This document shows positions 44,867 to 57,550 of a stretch of DNA of 64,000 bases, in pieces. A program made the position numbers and the translations under genes. Below the pieces are notes generated by a model, which saw only the letters and a list, made by a program, of their open reading frames with translations, was not told where the DNA came from and searched no databases. The stretch's first letter is position 1. Every line of letters starts with the position of its first letter. Source of the stretch: Caldimonas manganoxidans ATCC BAA-369 (GTDB lineage Bacteria; Pseudomonadota; Gammaproteobacteria; Burkholderiales; Burkholderiaceae_C); the NCBI RefSeq assembly GCF_000381125.1, contig NZ_KB905934.1:62001-126000 (forward strand). The letters run 5' to 3'.

Positions 44867-45823
44867 ATGAGCCAGAAAGCCTTTGCCAGCCAAGCCGACT
44901 TGGCGGACAAGCAAGTGAGTTTCACCCGCTTGTCCGAGCATGCCTATGCCTACACCGCCGAGGGCGATCCCAACACCGGTGTGATCGTCGGCGACGATGC
45001 CGTGATGGTGCTCGACACCCAAGCCACGCCGGCCATGGCACAAGACGTGATTCGGCGCATCCGCGAAGTCACCGACAAGCCGATCAAATACGTCGTGCTG
45101 ACCCACTACCATGCCGTGCGGGTGCTGGGAGCCTCGGCCTACCAGCCCGAACACATCATCGCCAGCCACGACACCTTGGAGCTCATCCGCGAGCGTGGCG
45201 AGCAGGACAAAGCCAGCGAAATCGGCCGCTTCCCGCGCCTGTTCCGCAATGTCGAGAGCGTGCCGCCGGGCCTGACCTGGCCCACACTGGCCTTCAGCGG
45301 CCGCATGACCATCTGGCTGGGGCGCCTGGAGGTGCAACTGCTGCAACTGGGCCGCGGCCACACCAAGGGCGACACGGTGGCCTGGTTGCCGCAAGAGCGC
45401 ATCCTGTTCTCCGGGGACTTGGTGGAGTTCGACGCCACCCCCTACGCCGGCGATGCCTACTTCAAGGACTGGCCGCAGACGCTGGACCGCATCGCCGCGC
45501 TCGGGCCCGAAAAGCTCGTGCCCGGCCGCGGCGCGGCATTGACCACCCCTGAACAGGTGCAAGCGGCCCTGTCGGGCACACGCAGCTTCATCGCCGACAT
45601 GTATGCCAGCGTGCAAGAAGGCGTGAAGGCCGGCAAGGATCTCAAAACCATCTACAAGGACACCTACGCCAAACTCAAGCCCAAGTATGGCCACTGGGTG
45701 ATCTTCGATCACTGCATGCCCTTCGATGTCACGCGCTGCTACGACGAAGTGACGCAGTACCCCGACCCGCGCATTTGGACGGCCGAGCGCGACCGGCAGA
45801 TGTGGGAGGCGCTGGAGTCATGA
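44867..45823 (+). CDS. MBL-fold hydrolase with a degenerate metal site
   Basis: A 318-residue metallo-beta-lactamase-fold protein. The key motif reads THYHAVRVLGASAY: H80 and H82 are kept, but the Asp and His of H-x-H-x-D-H are V84 and R85. H165 in LGRGHTKGD and D184 in SGDLVEF are kept. So the first metal site may be whole and the second is lost. The gene leads the homogentisate operon, and its stop overlaps the start of the flavin monooxygenase (ATGA), so it probably acts in aromatic acid metabolism, for instance as an esterase, thioesterase or lactonase. Its substrate is unknown. ATG at 44867 is preceded by AGGAG. Confidence 0.8.
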   Translation: MSQKAFASQADLADKQVSFTRLSEHAYAYTAEGDPNTGVIVGDDAVMVLDTQATPAMAQDVIRRIREVTDKPIKYVVLTHYHAVRVLGASAYQPEHIIASHDTLELIRERGEQDKASEIGRFPRLFRNVESVPPGLTWPTLAFSGRMTIWLGRLEVQLLQLGRGHTKGDTVAWLPQERILFSGDLVEFDATPYAGDAYFKDWPQTLDRIAALGPEKLVPGRGAALTTPEQVQAALSGTRSFIADMYASVQEGVKAGKDLKTIYKDTYAKLKPKYGHWVIFDHCMPFDVTRCYDEVTQYPDPRIWTAERDRQMWEALES

Positions 45824-47514
45824 AGCTTCGTAACTTGGCCCGCGCCCGCGGCGAGGGCATCGACTACCAAACGGTGAGCTTCGATTACGAGCGCTGCGCC
45901 GACCAGGACGCCGGCACGGTGGTGCGTCACCCGGTGGTGGTGGTGGGCGCCGGCCCGGTGGGCATGAGCCTGGCCATCGACCTGGCGCAGCAGGGGGTGC
46001 GCGTGGTGCTGCTGGACGCCGACCACAAGCTGTCCGTGGGCTCGCGCGCGATCTGCTTTGCCAAACGCACGCTGGAAATCTTCGACCGCCTGGGTTGCGG
46101 CGACCGCATGGTGGCCAAAGGCGTCTCGTGGAACGTGGGCAAGGTCTTCTTCCGCAATGAACAACTCTATGCCTTCGATCTGCTGCCCGAATCGGGCCAC
46201 GAGCGCCCGGCCTTCATCAACCTGCAGCAGTACTACGTGGAGGGCTACCTGGCCGAGCGCATCGCCGAGCTGCCCTTGATCGAGCTGCGCTGGAGGCATG
46301 CGGTCACCGCCGTGCAGCCGCACGGCGACCACGTGATCGTGACCGTGGACACGCCCGAAGGCCCCTACACCCTGCACGCTGACTATCTGATCGCCTGCGA
46401 CGGCTCGCGCTCGCCGGTGCGCCACATGATCGGGCAGGAAAGCCATGGACGGGTCTTCCATGATCGCTTCCTGATCGCCGATGTGAAGATGCACGCAGAC
46501 TTCCCGCCCGAGCGCTGGTTCTGGTTCGATCCGCCCTTCCATCCGAACCGCAGCGTGCTGCTGCACCGCCAGCCCGATGATGTCTGGCGCATCGACTTCC
46601 AACTCGGTTGGGAGGCCGACCCCGAAGCGGCCAAGCGGCCTGAGAACGTGATCCCGCTGGTCAAGGCGCTGCTCGGCCCGGACGTGCCCTTCGAGTTGGA
46701 ATGGGTCAGCGTATACACCTTTTCCTGCTCGCGCATGGACCGCTTCCGCCACGGGCGGGTGATCTTCGCCGGCGATGCGGCCCATCTTGTCTCGCCCTTC
46801 GGTGCACGCGGCGCCAACTCCGGGGTGCAAGACGCCGAGAACCTGGCCTGGAAGCTGGCGGCCGTGCTGCGGGGCCAAGCCGGCGAGGCCCTGCTCGACA
46901 GCTACGGCACCGAGCGCGAATATGCGGCCGACGAGAACATTGGCCACTCCACGCGCGCCACCGACTTCATCACACCCAAGAGCGAGGTCAGCCGTCTGTT
47001 CCGCGACGCCGTGCTCGACCTGGCCAAAGACCATGCGTTCGCGCGCCGCCTGGTCAACAGCGGGCGCTTGTCGGTGCCGGCCACGCTGCGGAACTCGCCG
47101 CTGAACACCCCCGATGCCGCCCCCTTCGAGGGCCACATGGTGCCTGGGGCGCCGGCCACCGACGCGGCGGTGACCGTGGACGGCCGCCCCACGTGGCTGC
47201 TGCGCCAGCTCCATGGCTCGCGCTTTGCCGCCCTCGTGTTCGACGCACCCGATGCGCCGCAGCGCCTGGCCGCAGTGCGCGATGCCGCCGCAGGCCTGGC
47301 CGAGCTGGACCTGCTGCTGGTGAGCGACACCGTGCGCCGCATCGAAGGCGCGCGCTGCCTGATCGATACCGAGGGCTTGCTGGCACGGCGCTACGACGGC
47401 CGCGCCGGCACCGTGTACCTGCTGCGCCCCGACCAGCATGTGTGCGCCCGTTGGCGCGAGCCCTCCAGCGCGTCGGTGCGCGCCGCGTTACGCCGCGCGC
47501 TGGCCCTGCATTGA
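45820..47514 (+). CDS. FAD-dependent aromatic monooxygenase, candidate 3-hydroxyphenylacetate 6-hydroxylase
   Basis: A 564-residue flavoprotein of the MhpA/PHBH class. The dinucleotide motif [10 protein letters not shown] lies near residues 42-51, a DG-type motif [13 protein letters not shown] near 192-204, and [18 protein letters not shown] near 323-340, with a thioredoxin-like C-terminal part. Between MBL and hmgA it could hydroxylate a monohydroxy aromatic acid to homogentisate. I recall that 3-hydroxyphenylacetate 6-hydroxylase of Pseudomonas putida U (MhaA plus a small MhaB) has this size and a small partner. The small DUF2783 protein that follows makes that the best reading, but the substrate is inference. 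Confidence 0.8.
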   Translation: MKLRNLARARGEGIDYQTVSFDYERCADQDAGTVVRHPVVVVGAGPVGMSLAIDLAQQGVRVVLLDADHKLSVGSRAICFAKRTLEIFDRLGCGDRMVAKGVSWNVGKVFFRNEQLYAFDLLPESGHERPAFINLQQYYVEGYLAERIAELPLIELRWRHAVTAVQPHGDHVIVTVDTPEGPYTLHADYLIACDGSRSPVRHMIGQESHGRVFHDRFLIADVKMHADFPPERWFWFDPPFHPNRSVLLHRQPDDVWRIDFQLGWEADPEAAKRPENVIPLVKALLGPDVPFELEWVSVYTFSCSRMDRFRHGRVIFAGDAAHLVSPFGARGANSGVQDAENLAWKLAAVLRGQAGEALLDSYGTEREYAADENIGHSTRATDFITPKSEVSRLFRDAVLDLAKDHAFARRLVNSGRLSVPATLRNSPLNTPDAAPFEGHMVPGAPATDAAVTVDGRPTWLLRQLHGSRFAALVFDAPDAPQRLAAVRDAAAGLAELDLLLVSDTVRRIEGARCLIDTEGLLARRYDGRAGTVYLLRPDQHVCARWREPSSASVRAALRRALALH

Positions 47515-47528
47515 GGAGGCGCAACACC

Positions 47529-47744
47529 ATGTCCCTCATCACCACCCCGAACCTCGAGGCGCCCGACGACTTCTACCAAGCCTTGATCGAGGCGCACCGC
47601 GATCTCAGCACCGCGCAAAGCCACGAACTCAACGCCAAGCTCGTGCTGCTGCTGGCCAACCACATCGGCCACACCGACGTGCTGCGCCAAGCCCTGCAGG
47701 CCGCGCGCCACAGCGTACTTTCCTCGACCCACAGCGCAGGATGA
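47529..47744 (+). CDS. DUF2783 small protein, possible monooxygenase partner
   Basis: The 71-residue, mostly helical protein ([20 protein letters not shown] to the end, with [15 protein letters not shown] in the middle) belongs to the DUF2783 family. ATG at 47529 follows GAGGAGG 15-9 bases upstream and its stop overlaps a potential hmgA start (ATGA). It sits between the flavin monooxygenase and hmgA, the place of the small coupling protein MhaB in P. putida U, so it may aid the monooxygenase; its own sequence shows no catalytic motif. Confidence 0.75.
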   Translation: MSLITTPNLEAPDDFYQALIEAHRDLSTAQSHELNAKLVLLLANHIGHTDVLRQALQAARHSVLSSTHSAG

Positions 47745-47749
47745 TGCCC

Positions 47750-49054
47750 ATGAACGACGCCCCCCTGTCTTACCTCAGCGGCTTCGGCAACGAATTCGCC
47801 ACCGAAGCGATCCCCGGTGCGCTGCCCATCGGGCGCAACAGCCCGCAGCGCGCGCCCTTCGACCTGTATGCCGAGCTGATCTCCGGCACCGCCTTCACCG
47901 CGCCGCGTGCCGCCAACCGGCGCACCTGGATGTACCGCCGCCAGCCCTCGGTGGTGACCGGCGCCTACCGGCCCTACGAGCAGCCCTACTGGACCACGGG
48001 CGCTGCCGGCGGCGTGGCCGCGCCACCCGAGCCGCTGCGCTGGAACCCCTTTCCGCTGCCCGAAGCCGCGCTCGACTTCGTCGACGGCCTACGCACCATC
48101 GTGGCCAACGGCGATGCCGACGCGCAATGCGGCATGGCCGCGCATGTCTACCTGGCCAGCCGCTCGATGGGCCGCCGCGCCCTCATCAACGCCGACGGCG
48201 AGATGCTCTTCGTGCCCCAGCAGGGCCGACTGCGCCTGGTCACCGAATTGGGCGTGCTCGAAGCCCGCCCCGGTGAGATCGCCCTGGTGCCGCGTGGCAT
48301 GGCCTTCAAAGTCGAGCTGCCCGATGGCCCCTCGCGCGGCTATGTGTGCGAAAACTACGGCGCCTTCTTTCGGCTGCCGGAGCTGGGCCCCATCGGCTCC
48401 AACGGGCTGGCCAATGCACGCGACTTCCTCGCCCCGGTGGCGGCCTGGGAAGACGGCCGCGGCGACTATGAACTGATCAAAAAGTTCGGCGGGCGGCTGT
48501 GGCGCGCGGTGCAAGACCACACGCCCTTCAACGTCGTGGCCTGGCACGGCAATTTGGTGCCGTTCAAATACGACACCGCGCACTTCATGACCATCGGCTC
48601 GATCAGCTACGACCATCCCGACCCGTCGATCTTCACCGTGCTGACCTCGCCGTCGGACACCCCGGGCACGGCCAACTGCGACTTCGTGATCTTCCCGCCG
48701 CGCTGGATGGTGGCCGAGGACACCTTCCGTCCGCCCTGGTACCACCGCAACCTGATGAGCGAGTTCATGGGCCTGGTCTATGGCCAATACGACGCCAAGC
48801 CCGAGGGCTTCAAGCCCGGCGGCGCCTCGCTGCACAACTGCATGGTGCCCCATGGCCCGGACACCGAGGCCTTCGAGAAAGCCAGCACCGCGCCGCTGGT
48901 GCCGCACAAGCTGGACAACACCCTGGCCTTCATGTTCGAAAGCCGCTACCGCTTCGTGCCCACCGAATACGCCATGAACAGCGGCACGCTCGACACTGCC
49001 TATGCCCAGTGCTGGCAAGGCTTGAAAGACCACTTCCGAGGAGCGCGCGCATGA
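47750..49054 (+). CDS. hmgA: Homogentisate 1,2-dioxygenase
   Basis: A 434-residue iron dioxygenase opening the homogentisate ring to 4-maleylacetoacetate. The start [20 protein letters not shown], the segment [20 protein letters not shown], and the iron-site region [19 protein letters not shown] with the following EFMGL are all family marks. I use ATG 47750, which has AGGA at a good distance; ATGs at 47741 and 47744 are possible. It lies between DUF2783 and fahA in one operon. Confidence 0.96.
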   Translation: MNDAPLSYLSGFGNEFATEAIPGALPIGRNSPQRAPFDLYAELISGTAFTAPRAANRRTWMYRRQPSVVTGAYRPYEQPYWTTGAAGGVAAPPEPLRWNPFPLPEAALDFVDGLRTIVANGDADAQCGMAAHVYLASRSMGRRALINADGEMLFVPQQGRLRLVTELGVLEARPGEIALVPRGMAFKVELPDGPSRGYVCENYGAFFRLPELGPIGSNGLANARDFLAPVAAWEDGRGDYELIKKFGGRLWRAVQDHTPFNVVAWHGNLVPFKYDTAHFMTIGSISYDHPDPSIFTVLTSPSDTPGTANCDFVIFPPRWMVAEDTFRPPWYHRNLMSEFMGLVYGQYDAKPEGFKPGGASLHNCMVPHGPDTEAFEKASTAPLVPHKLDNTLAFMFESRYRFVPTEYAMNSGTLDTAYAQCWQGLKDHFRGARA

Positions 49055-50376
49055 GCTCTCAGCTGGACGAAACCCATGACCCGACCCTGCAGTCCTGGGT
49101 CGAGACGGCCAACGATGCGAGCACCGACTTTCCGATCCAGAACCTGCCGCTGGCCCGGTTCCGCCGCATCGGCAGCCAAGAGCCGTGGCGTGTCGGGGTG
49201 GCCATTGGCGACCAGATCGTCGACTTGGCCGCCGCCAGCCGCTGCGGCCTGCTGCCTGCGCCTGTCAGCGCAGCGCTGGCCGCCTGCGAGCAGGGCCACC
49301 TCAATGCCTTGATGGCCGCCGGCCGCAGCGTGCGTGTGGCGTTGCGCCGCGCGCTGTCGCAAGGCCTGCGTCGCGGCAGTGCGCAACAAGCCGCGCTGTC
49401 GAGCTGCCTGGTGCCACAGGCCCAGGCCGAGTACGCCCTGCCCTGCCGCATCGACGGCTACACCGACTTCTACACCGGCATCCACCACGCCACTGCGGTG
49501 GGCCGACTCTTTCGGCCCGACAACCCGCTGCTGCCCAACTACAAATGGGTGCCCATCGCCTACCACGGCCGCACCTCCTCGATCGGCGTGAGCGGCCAAC
49601 GCTTTCACCGCCCTCTGGGCCAGCTCAAGCCCCCCACGGCTGCGGCCCCGCAGCTTGGCCCCTGCCAGCGCCTGGACTACGAGCTGGAGCTGGGCGTCTT
49701 CATCGGCCCGGGCAACGCCCTGGGTGAGCCCCTGTCGATCGAGCAGGCCGAAGACCACGCCTTCGGCTTGGTGCTGCTCAACGACTGGTCCGCACGCGAC
49801 ATCCAGGCTTGGGAGTATCAGCCGCTGGGCCCTTTCCTGTCGAAGAACTTCGCCACCACGATCTCGCCGTGGATCGTCACGATGGAGGCGCTCGAACCGT
49901 TCCGCAGCGCCTGGAGCCGCCCCGAAGGGGACCCGCAGCCCTTGCCCTACCTGGATTCGGCCCACACCCGCCAGCGCGGCGCCATCGACATCCACTTGGA
50001 AGTGTGGCTGCAGACGGCCCGCATGCGCGAAGACGGCCAGCCTCCCGAGCGGCTGATGGCATCGAACTTCCGTGATGCCTATTGGACCGTGGGCCAAATG
50101 ATCGCCCACCACAGCATCAACGGCTGCAACCTGCAAAGCGGCGACTTGCTGGGTTCGGGCACCCAGTCCGGTCCTGGAGAGGATCAGGGCGGTTCGCTGA
50201 TCGAACTTACGTGCGGTGGAAAAAATCCGGTGCGATTAATGAACGGAGAGACTCGCACTTTCCTCGAAGATGGGGATACTGTGGTCTTGCGGGCGCGTTG
50301 CCAACGCGAAGGCTGGCGCAGCATCGGGTTCTCCGACTGCGCGGGAACGGTGCTGCCGGCCGTGCCGTATCGCTGA
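49051..50376 (+). CDS. fahA: Fumarylacetoacetase
   Basis: A 441-residue enzyme hydrolysing fumarylacetoacetate to fumarate and acetoacetate. The N-terminal SH3-like part precedes the catalytic beta-roll with [19 protein letters not shown] near residues 139-157, [15 protein letters not shown] near 207-221, and [20 protein letters not shown] near 247-266, which supply the metal and catalytic His/Glu/Asp set. ATG overlaps hmgA's stop. The segment near 50200-50290 has noticeably lower GC than its surroundings. A maleylacetoacetate isomerase gene is missing nearby. Confidence 0.95.
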   Translation: MSSQLDETHDPTLQSWVETANDASTDFPIQNLPLARFRRIGSQEPWRVGVAIGDQIVDLAAASRCGLLPAPVSAALAACEQGHLNALMAAGRSVRVALRRALSQGLRRGSAQQAALSSCLVPQAQAEYALPCRIDGYTDFYTGIHHATAVGRLFRPDNPLLPNYKWVPIAYHGRTSSIGVSGQRFHRPLGQLKPPTAAAPQLGPCQRLDYELELGVFIGPGNALGEPLSIEQAEDHAFGLVLLNDWSARDIQAWEYQPLGPFLSKNFATTISPWIVTMEALEPFRSAWSRPEGDPQPLPYLDSAHTRQRGAIDIHLEVWLQTARMREDGQPPERLMASNFRDAYWTVGQMIAHHSINGCNLQSGDLLGSGTQSGPGEDQGGSLIELTCGGKNPVRLMNGETRTFLEDGDTVVLRARCQREGWRSIGFSDCAGTVLPAVPYR

Positions 50377-50424
50377 GGCGGGATCCTGCCCCCCACATGC
50401 TTCCCAAGATGAAGGAGACTGTCG

Positions 50425-51453
50425 ATGAAACTGTTGCTGAAAACCTGCGCGTTGGCCCTGGCCGCCGCCTGCAGCCTGGCCGCCCAGGCCCAGGACGTGA
50501 CCCTGCGAGTACACCACTTTTGGCCCGCCCAGGCCATGCCGCCCACCAAGGTGCTGCAGCCGTGGTGCGACAAGATCGCCGCCGATTCCAACCATCGGCT
50601 CAAGTGCCAGATCTTCCCGGCCATGCAGCTGGGCGGGACCCCAGCGCAACTGATCGACCAAGCCCGCGACGGCGTGGTCGACATCGCCTTCACGCTGCCT
50701 GGCTACACCGCTGGCCGCTTCCCGATCATGGAGGTCTTCGAACTGCCCTTCATGATCCGTTCGGCCGAGGCCGGCTCCAAGGCGGCCTGGGAGTTCTACG
50801 AGAAGTACGCGCAGAAGGAGTTTGCCAGCGTCAAGCCGCTGATGTTCGCGGTGCATGAGCCAGGCTATGTGCACACCCGCGACAAGCAGATCAAGACCCT
50901 GGCCGACTTCAAGGGTCTGAAGATGCGCGCGCCCACCCGCCAGACCAACCGCTTGCTGGCCAGCCTGGGCGCCTCGCCCGTGGGCATGCCGCTGCCGGCC
51001 GTGGCCGAGGCGGTGAACAAGGGCGTGATCGACGGCTTCGTGCTGCCTTGGGAAGTCATCCCCTCGGTGCGCCTGCACGAGATGGTGAAATTCCACACCG
51101 AGACGCCGGACAATCGCCCGGCGCTGTACACCTCGGTCTTCGTGCTGGCGATGAACCTGGCCAAGTACAACGGCCTGCCCGCAGACCTGAAGGCCGTGAT
51201 CGACCGCAACAGCGGCGCGGTGCTGTCGGCATCCGCCGGCAAGACCTGGGATGCCGCCCGCGCCCCCGGTCGCAAGCCCGCCGAGGAGCGCGGCAACACT
51301 TTCTACACGCTGCCGGCCGAGGAGGTGGATCATTGGATCAAGGCCTCCGCGCCCCTGTATGACGACTGGGTGGCCGCCATGGACAAAGCCGGTCTGCCGG
51401 GCAAGCAGATGCTGGACGATGCCCGCGCGATGCTTGCCAAGCATCAGAAGTAA
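50425..51453 (+). CDS. TRAP transporter substrate-binding protein DctP
   Basis: A 342-residue precursor with a signal peptide ending AQA-Q (about residue 22) and the DctP pattern VTLRVHHFWPAQAMPPTKVL. The later KGLKMRAPTRQTNRLLASLG contains the arginine that commonly binds the carboxylate of TRAP ligands. It starts 48 bases after fahA, with AAGGAGACTG before ATG. Beside the homogentisate operon a monocarboxylate, perhaps an aromatic acid, is a likely ligand (inference). Confidence 0.9.
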   Translation: MKLLLKTCALALAAACSLAAQAQDVTLRVHHFWPAQAMPPTKVLQPWCDKIAADSNHRLKCQIFPAMQLGGTPAQLIDQARDGVVDIAFTLPGYTAGRFPIMEVFELPFMIRSAEAGSKAAWEFYEKYAQKEFASVKPLMFAVHEPGYVHTRDKQIKTLADFKGLKMRAPTRQTNRLLASLGASPVGMPLPAVAEAVNKGVIDGFVLPWEVIPSVRLHEMVKFHTETPDNRPALYTSVFVLAMNLAKYNGLPADLKAVIDRNSGAVLSASAGKTWDAARAPGRKPAEERGNTFYTLPAEEVDHWIKASAPLYDDWVAAMDKAGLPGKQMLDDARAMLAKHQK

Positions 51454-51508
51454 TCCTGTCACGCGCCGCAAGGATCTGGCCGCACAATTCCTGGCCAGGC
51501 CGTATCCC

Positions 51509-51545
51509 AGGGCGGACGCGCCATGCGGCGCGCCCGCCCTTTTTT
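51509..51545 (+). terminator. Strong hairpin terminator between dctP and dctQ
   Basis: AGGGCGG-ac-GCGCC (51509-51522) folds onto GGCGC-gc-CCGCCCT (51527-51540) with loop ATGC, then a six-T run. A terminator here would make DctP in excess of the membrane parts, since dctQ starts 12 bases later. Confidence 0.85.
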
Positions 51546-51557
51546 GGAGCCCTTCGC

Positions 51558-52046
51558 ATGTATCACCTGCTACGCTGGACCGCCATGGTCTTTGCGCTGA
51601 TCGGCGGCCTGATCGCAGCCTTGGTGGGCTGCATGACGGTGGCCAGCATCCTCAGCCGCACGCTATGGTCCACTCCCATCCAGGGCGATGTGGAACTCAC
51701 CCAGTTCGGCATCGCGCTGGCCATTTCGCTGTGCCTGCCTTGGTGCCAACTGCACGGCGGCAACATCATCGTCGACTTCTTCACGCTCAAAGCCTCGGCA
51801 CGCAGCCGCCAGATCCTCGATGCCATCGGCGCGGTCTTGCTGGCCACGATGGTGAGCCTGCTGGCTTGGCGCACCGGCGAAGGTGCCGTCTCGGTGAAGG
51901 ACGCTGGCGAGACCTCGATGATCATGGGATTGCCGATGTGGATCGTCTATGCCGTGCTGGCGCCGGGTTTCGCCTTGACGGCGCTGATCGCGCTGTATCA
52001 GGCCGCCATGCATGTTCTCGGTCGTGAATCGGAGGCCACCGCATGA
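51558..52046 (+). CDS. TRAP transporter small permease subunit DctQ
   Basis: A 162-residue membrane protein with four helices (MYHLLRWTAMVFALIGGLIA start, another around residues 45-65, 85-105, 125-150) and the DctQ-type VELTQFGIALAISLCLPWCQ segment. It forms the TRAP membrane complex with DctM. It starts 12 bases after the terminator stem, with TTTGGAG upstream, and its end overlaps dctM by 4 bases. Confidence 0.88.
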   Translation: MYHLLRWTAMVFALIGGLIAALVGCMTVASILSRTLWSTPIQGDVELTQFGIALAISLCLPWCQLHGGNIIVDFFTLKASARSRQILDAIGAVLLATMVSLLAWRTGEGAVSVKDAGETSMIMGLPMWIVYAVLAPGFALTALIALYQAAMHVLGRESEATA

Positions 52047-53368
52047 GTGCCACGACGATCGGCTTGGTGATGTTCGCCGCGATGCTGGGCCTCATGGCCC
52101 TGCGCATCCCGATTGCCGCAGCGATGTTCATTCCCGGTGCAGTGGGCTATTGGGCCATGACCAACGAGCTGGCCCTGCTCAACCTGCTCAAGGGTTCGGC
52201 CGTGGCGCGCCTGACGGTCTATGACCTGTCGGTGATCCCGCTGTTCCTGCTGATGGGCCAGTTCGCCACCCAAGGCGGGTTGTCGCGCGCGCTGTTCAAG
52301 GCCGCGGCGGCCTTCATCGGCCATATCAAGGGCGGTCTGGGCATGGCAGCGATCATGGCCGCTGCTGGCTTTGGCGCGGTATGCGGCTCGTCGGTGGCCA
52401 CCACGGCCACCATCGGCCAGGTGGCCTATCCGGAGATGAAGTCGCACGGCTACTCGGGCCGACTGTCCACCGGTGTGCTGGCCACCGGGGGCTCGCTGGG
52501 CATTCTCATTCCGCCTTCGGTCCCGCTGGTGGTGTATGCCATCCTCACCGAGCAGAACATCGCCAAGTTGTTCGCCGCGGCCTTCGTGCCCGGGCTGATC
52601 GCAGTGGCCGGTTACTTGGTGGTGATCGCGCTGTACTGCCGGGTGCGTCCCGATCTGGCCACGGCCTCCGAACCCGTGCCCTGGGCACAGCGTTGGAAAG
52701 CGCTGCTGGCGGTGTGGCCGATCGCCACGATCTTCATCGTGGTCTTCGGGGGCATTTACGGCGGCCTTTTCACGCCGACCGAGGGCGCGGCCGTGGGGGC
52801 GGTGAGCACCTTCATCGCAGGCCTGGCCTCGCGCGAGCTCAAGCTCGAAGGCATCAAGCGCTCCTTCCTCGGCACGGCCGAGACCTCGGCCATGGTGTTC
52901 ATGATCTTCCTGGGCGCCGACATGATGAACTCGGCCCTGGCGCTGACCCAGCTGCCGGCCAACCTGGCCGATTGGGTTGCCCATCTGGACGTGCCGCCGC
53001 TGGCCATCGTGGCCACGCTGCTGGCCTTCTACGTGGTGCTGTGCTGCGTGATGGACGAGCTGTCGATGCTGCTGCTGACCATCCCGGTGGTCTTCCCGGC
53101 CATCATGGGCCTGGATCTGTTCGGTCTGGACCCGCAGGAAAAAGCCATCTGGTTCGGCGTGTTGGTGCTGATGATCGTGCAGATCGGCCTGATCACGCCG
53201 CCGGTGGGCCTGAACGTTTACGTGGTCAACAGCGTGTGCAAAGACGTGCCGATGAGCGAGACCTACCGCGGCGTGGTGCCCTTCCTCGTCAGCGACTTCT
53301 TGCGCGTGGCACTGCTGCTGTTCTTCCCCATCGTCACGCTGGGCGCGGTGCGCTGGTTGTTCGGTTGA
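52043..53368 (+). CDS. TRAP transporter large permease subunit DctM
   Basis: A 441-residue sodium-coupled transporter subunit with about 12 helices. SVIPLFLLMGQFATQGGLSR, then ATGGSLGILIPPSVPLVVYA and ITPPVGLNVYVVNSVC show DctM family residues, including the two PP-containing re-entrant loops. It imports an organic acid held by DctP. Its stop is 2 bases from that of the convergent sensor kinase gene. Confidence 0.93.
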   Translation: MSATTIGLVMFAAMLGLMALRIPIAAAMFIPGAVGYWAMTNELALLNLLKGSAVARLTVYDLSVIPLFLLMGQFATQGGLSRALFKAAAAFIGHIKGGLGMAAIMAAAGFGAVCGSSVATTATIGQVAYPEMKSHGYSGRLSTGVLATGGSLGILIPPSVPLVVYAILTEQNIAKLFAAAFVPGLIAVAGYLVVIALYCRVRPDLATASEPVPWAQRWKALLAVWPIATIFIVVFGGIYGGLFTPTEGAAVGAVSTFIAGLASRELKLEGIKRSFLGTAETSAMVFMIFLGADMMNSALALTQLPANLADWVAHLDVPPLAIVATLLAFYVVLCCVMDELSMLLLTIPVVFPAIMGLDLFGLDPQEKAIWFGVLVLMIVQIGLITPPVGLNVYVVNSVCKDVPMSETYRGVVPFLVSDFLRVALLLFFPIVTLGAVRWLFG

Positions 53369-53370
53369 TG

Positions 53371-56589
<3,219 letters not shown>

Positions 56590-56758
56590 CGTGACAAGGG
56601 AGGCAATGACAGGCCCGCCCGGGATCGACCGCCATTCCACCAGGGACGGGAAGGAATGCGCAGCGTACCACCCGTTGCTGCGGCCGTGCAAAGCCCCGCG
56701 CAGGCCCTTGCCCTGAGCACAGCCTCGGGTTACCGTGTGGGCCGAAAGGACTTCCCGG

Positions 56759-57541
56759 ATGCCCCGTCTGCCCCTCCTGCTCGTGCTGGGCCTGGCTGCC
56801 CTGCTGGCGGCCTGTGCCTCCACGCCCGACCCTGCCGCGCCGGTGGACTTGCGCGGCCAAGTCCCTTGGGCCCGTTATGTCGGCACGTTGCCCTGTGCCG
56901 ATTGCGCGGGCGTGCGCACCGACCTGACCCTGTACCGTCAAGGCACAGAGCCGCTGGGCTATGCCTTGGTCGAAACCTACCGCGGCACCCGCAACGGCGA
57001 CCGCCGCCTCGAGCGCACCGGCCGCTGGAGGCTGCAGCCCAGCGGCCAAGCCGAACTGGCCTTGCTCACCCTGGACCCCGGCGTGCCCGAGCGCGAACGC
57101 CATTTCGCTCAGGTGGGCGAACTCGTGCTGCGTGCGCTGGATCGGGCTGGCCACGAACTGCCAGCCCACCTGCCCCGCAGCTTGGTGCGCGTGCCCGACG
57201 ACGTGCCTGCCGACGCGCCGGTGCTCACCCTCTCCGACAGCCGCAGCCTCACCGATCTGGCCGTGGACGGCCAACTCGTGCTGCTGCTGCCGGCCAACCG
57301 GGCCATGGGCTATGGCTGGCGCATGGTGCCCGATCCGAACGCCGTGCTCGAAGCTCGGGGCGCGCCCGCCTTCGTGAGCGATCCGGCCAGCGCCGCGCGG
57401 GTGGCCGCCCCGGGGCTGGAGGTGTTCTACTTCCACGCGCCGGTGGCTGGGCAGCAGATCCTGCGCCTGGAGTACCGGCGCAGCTGGGACCCCTCCACGG
57501 CGCAAACGCCATCGGTCACTTTCACCGTGCGGGTGCGGTGA
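56759..57541 (+). CDS. Lipoprotein with NlpE-like and chagasin-like domains
   Basis: A 260-residue predicted lipoprotein. The lipobox LLAAC places the lipidated Cys at residue 19. Residues about 33-120 show an NlpE-like half with the pair C46/C49 in YVGTLPCADCAGVRTDLTLY, as in copper-stress lipoproteins. Residues about 150-260 resemble chagasin-type (I42) cysteine-protease inhibitors: a loop with RAMGYGWRM near 179-187 for the N-x-x-T-G-Y-x-W pattern and EYRRSWDP near 238-245 for the RPW loop. The DE loop is weak. ATG 56759 gives a normal signal peptide. Function is not known; the inhibitor role is inference. Confidence 0.7.
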   Translation: MPRLPLLLVLGLAALLAACASTPDPAAPVDLRGQVPWARYVGTLPCADCAGVRTDLTLYRQGTEPLGYALVETYRGTRNGDRRLERTGRWRLQPSGQAELALLTLDPGVPERERHFAQVGELVLRALDRAGHELPAHLPRSLVRVPDDVPADAPVLTLSDSRSLTDLAVDGQLVLLLPANRAMGYGWRMVPDPNAVLEARGAPAFVSDPASAARVAAPGLEVFYFHAPVAGQQILRLEYRRSWDPSTAQTPSVTFTVRVR

Positions 57542-57550
57542 GGACGGGCC

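Noticed and set aside
44867-45823. The MBL-fold protein as an acyl-homoserine lactonase (quorum quenching)
   Set aside because: The essential D and H of the HxHxDH motif are replaced and the gene is inside a homogentisate operon, so this label is not supported.
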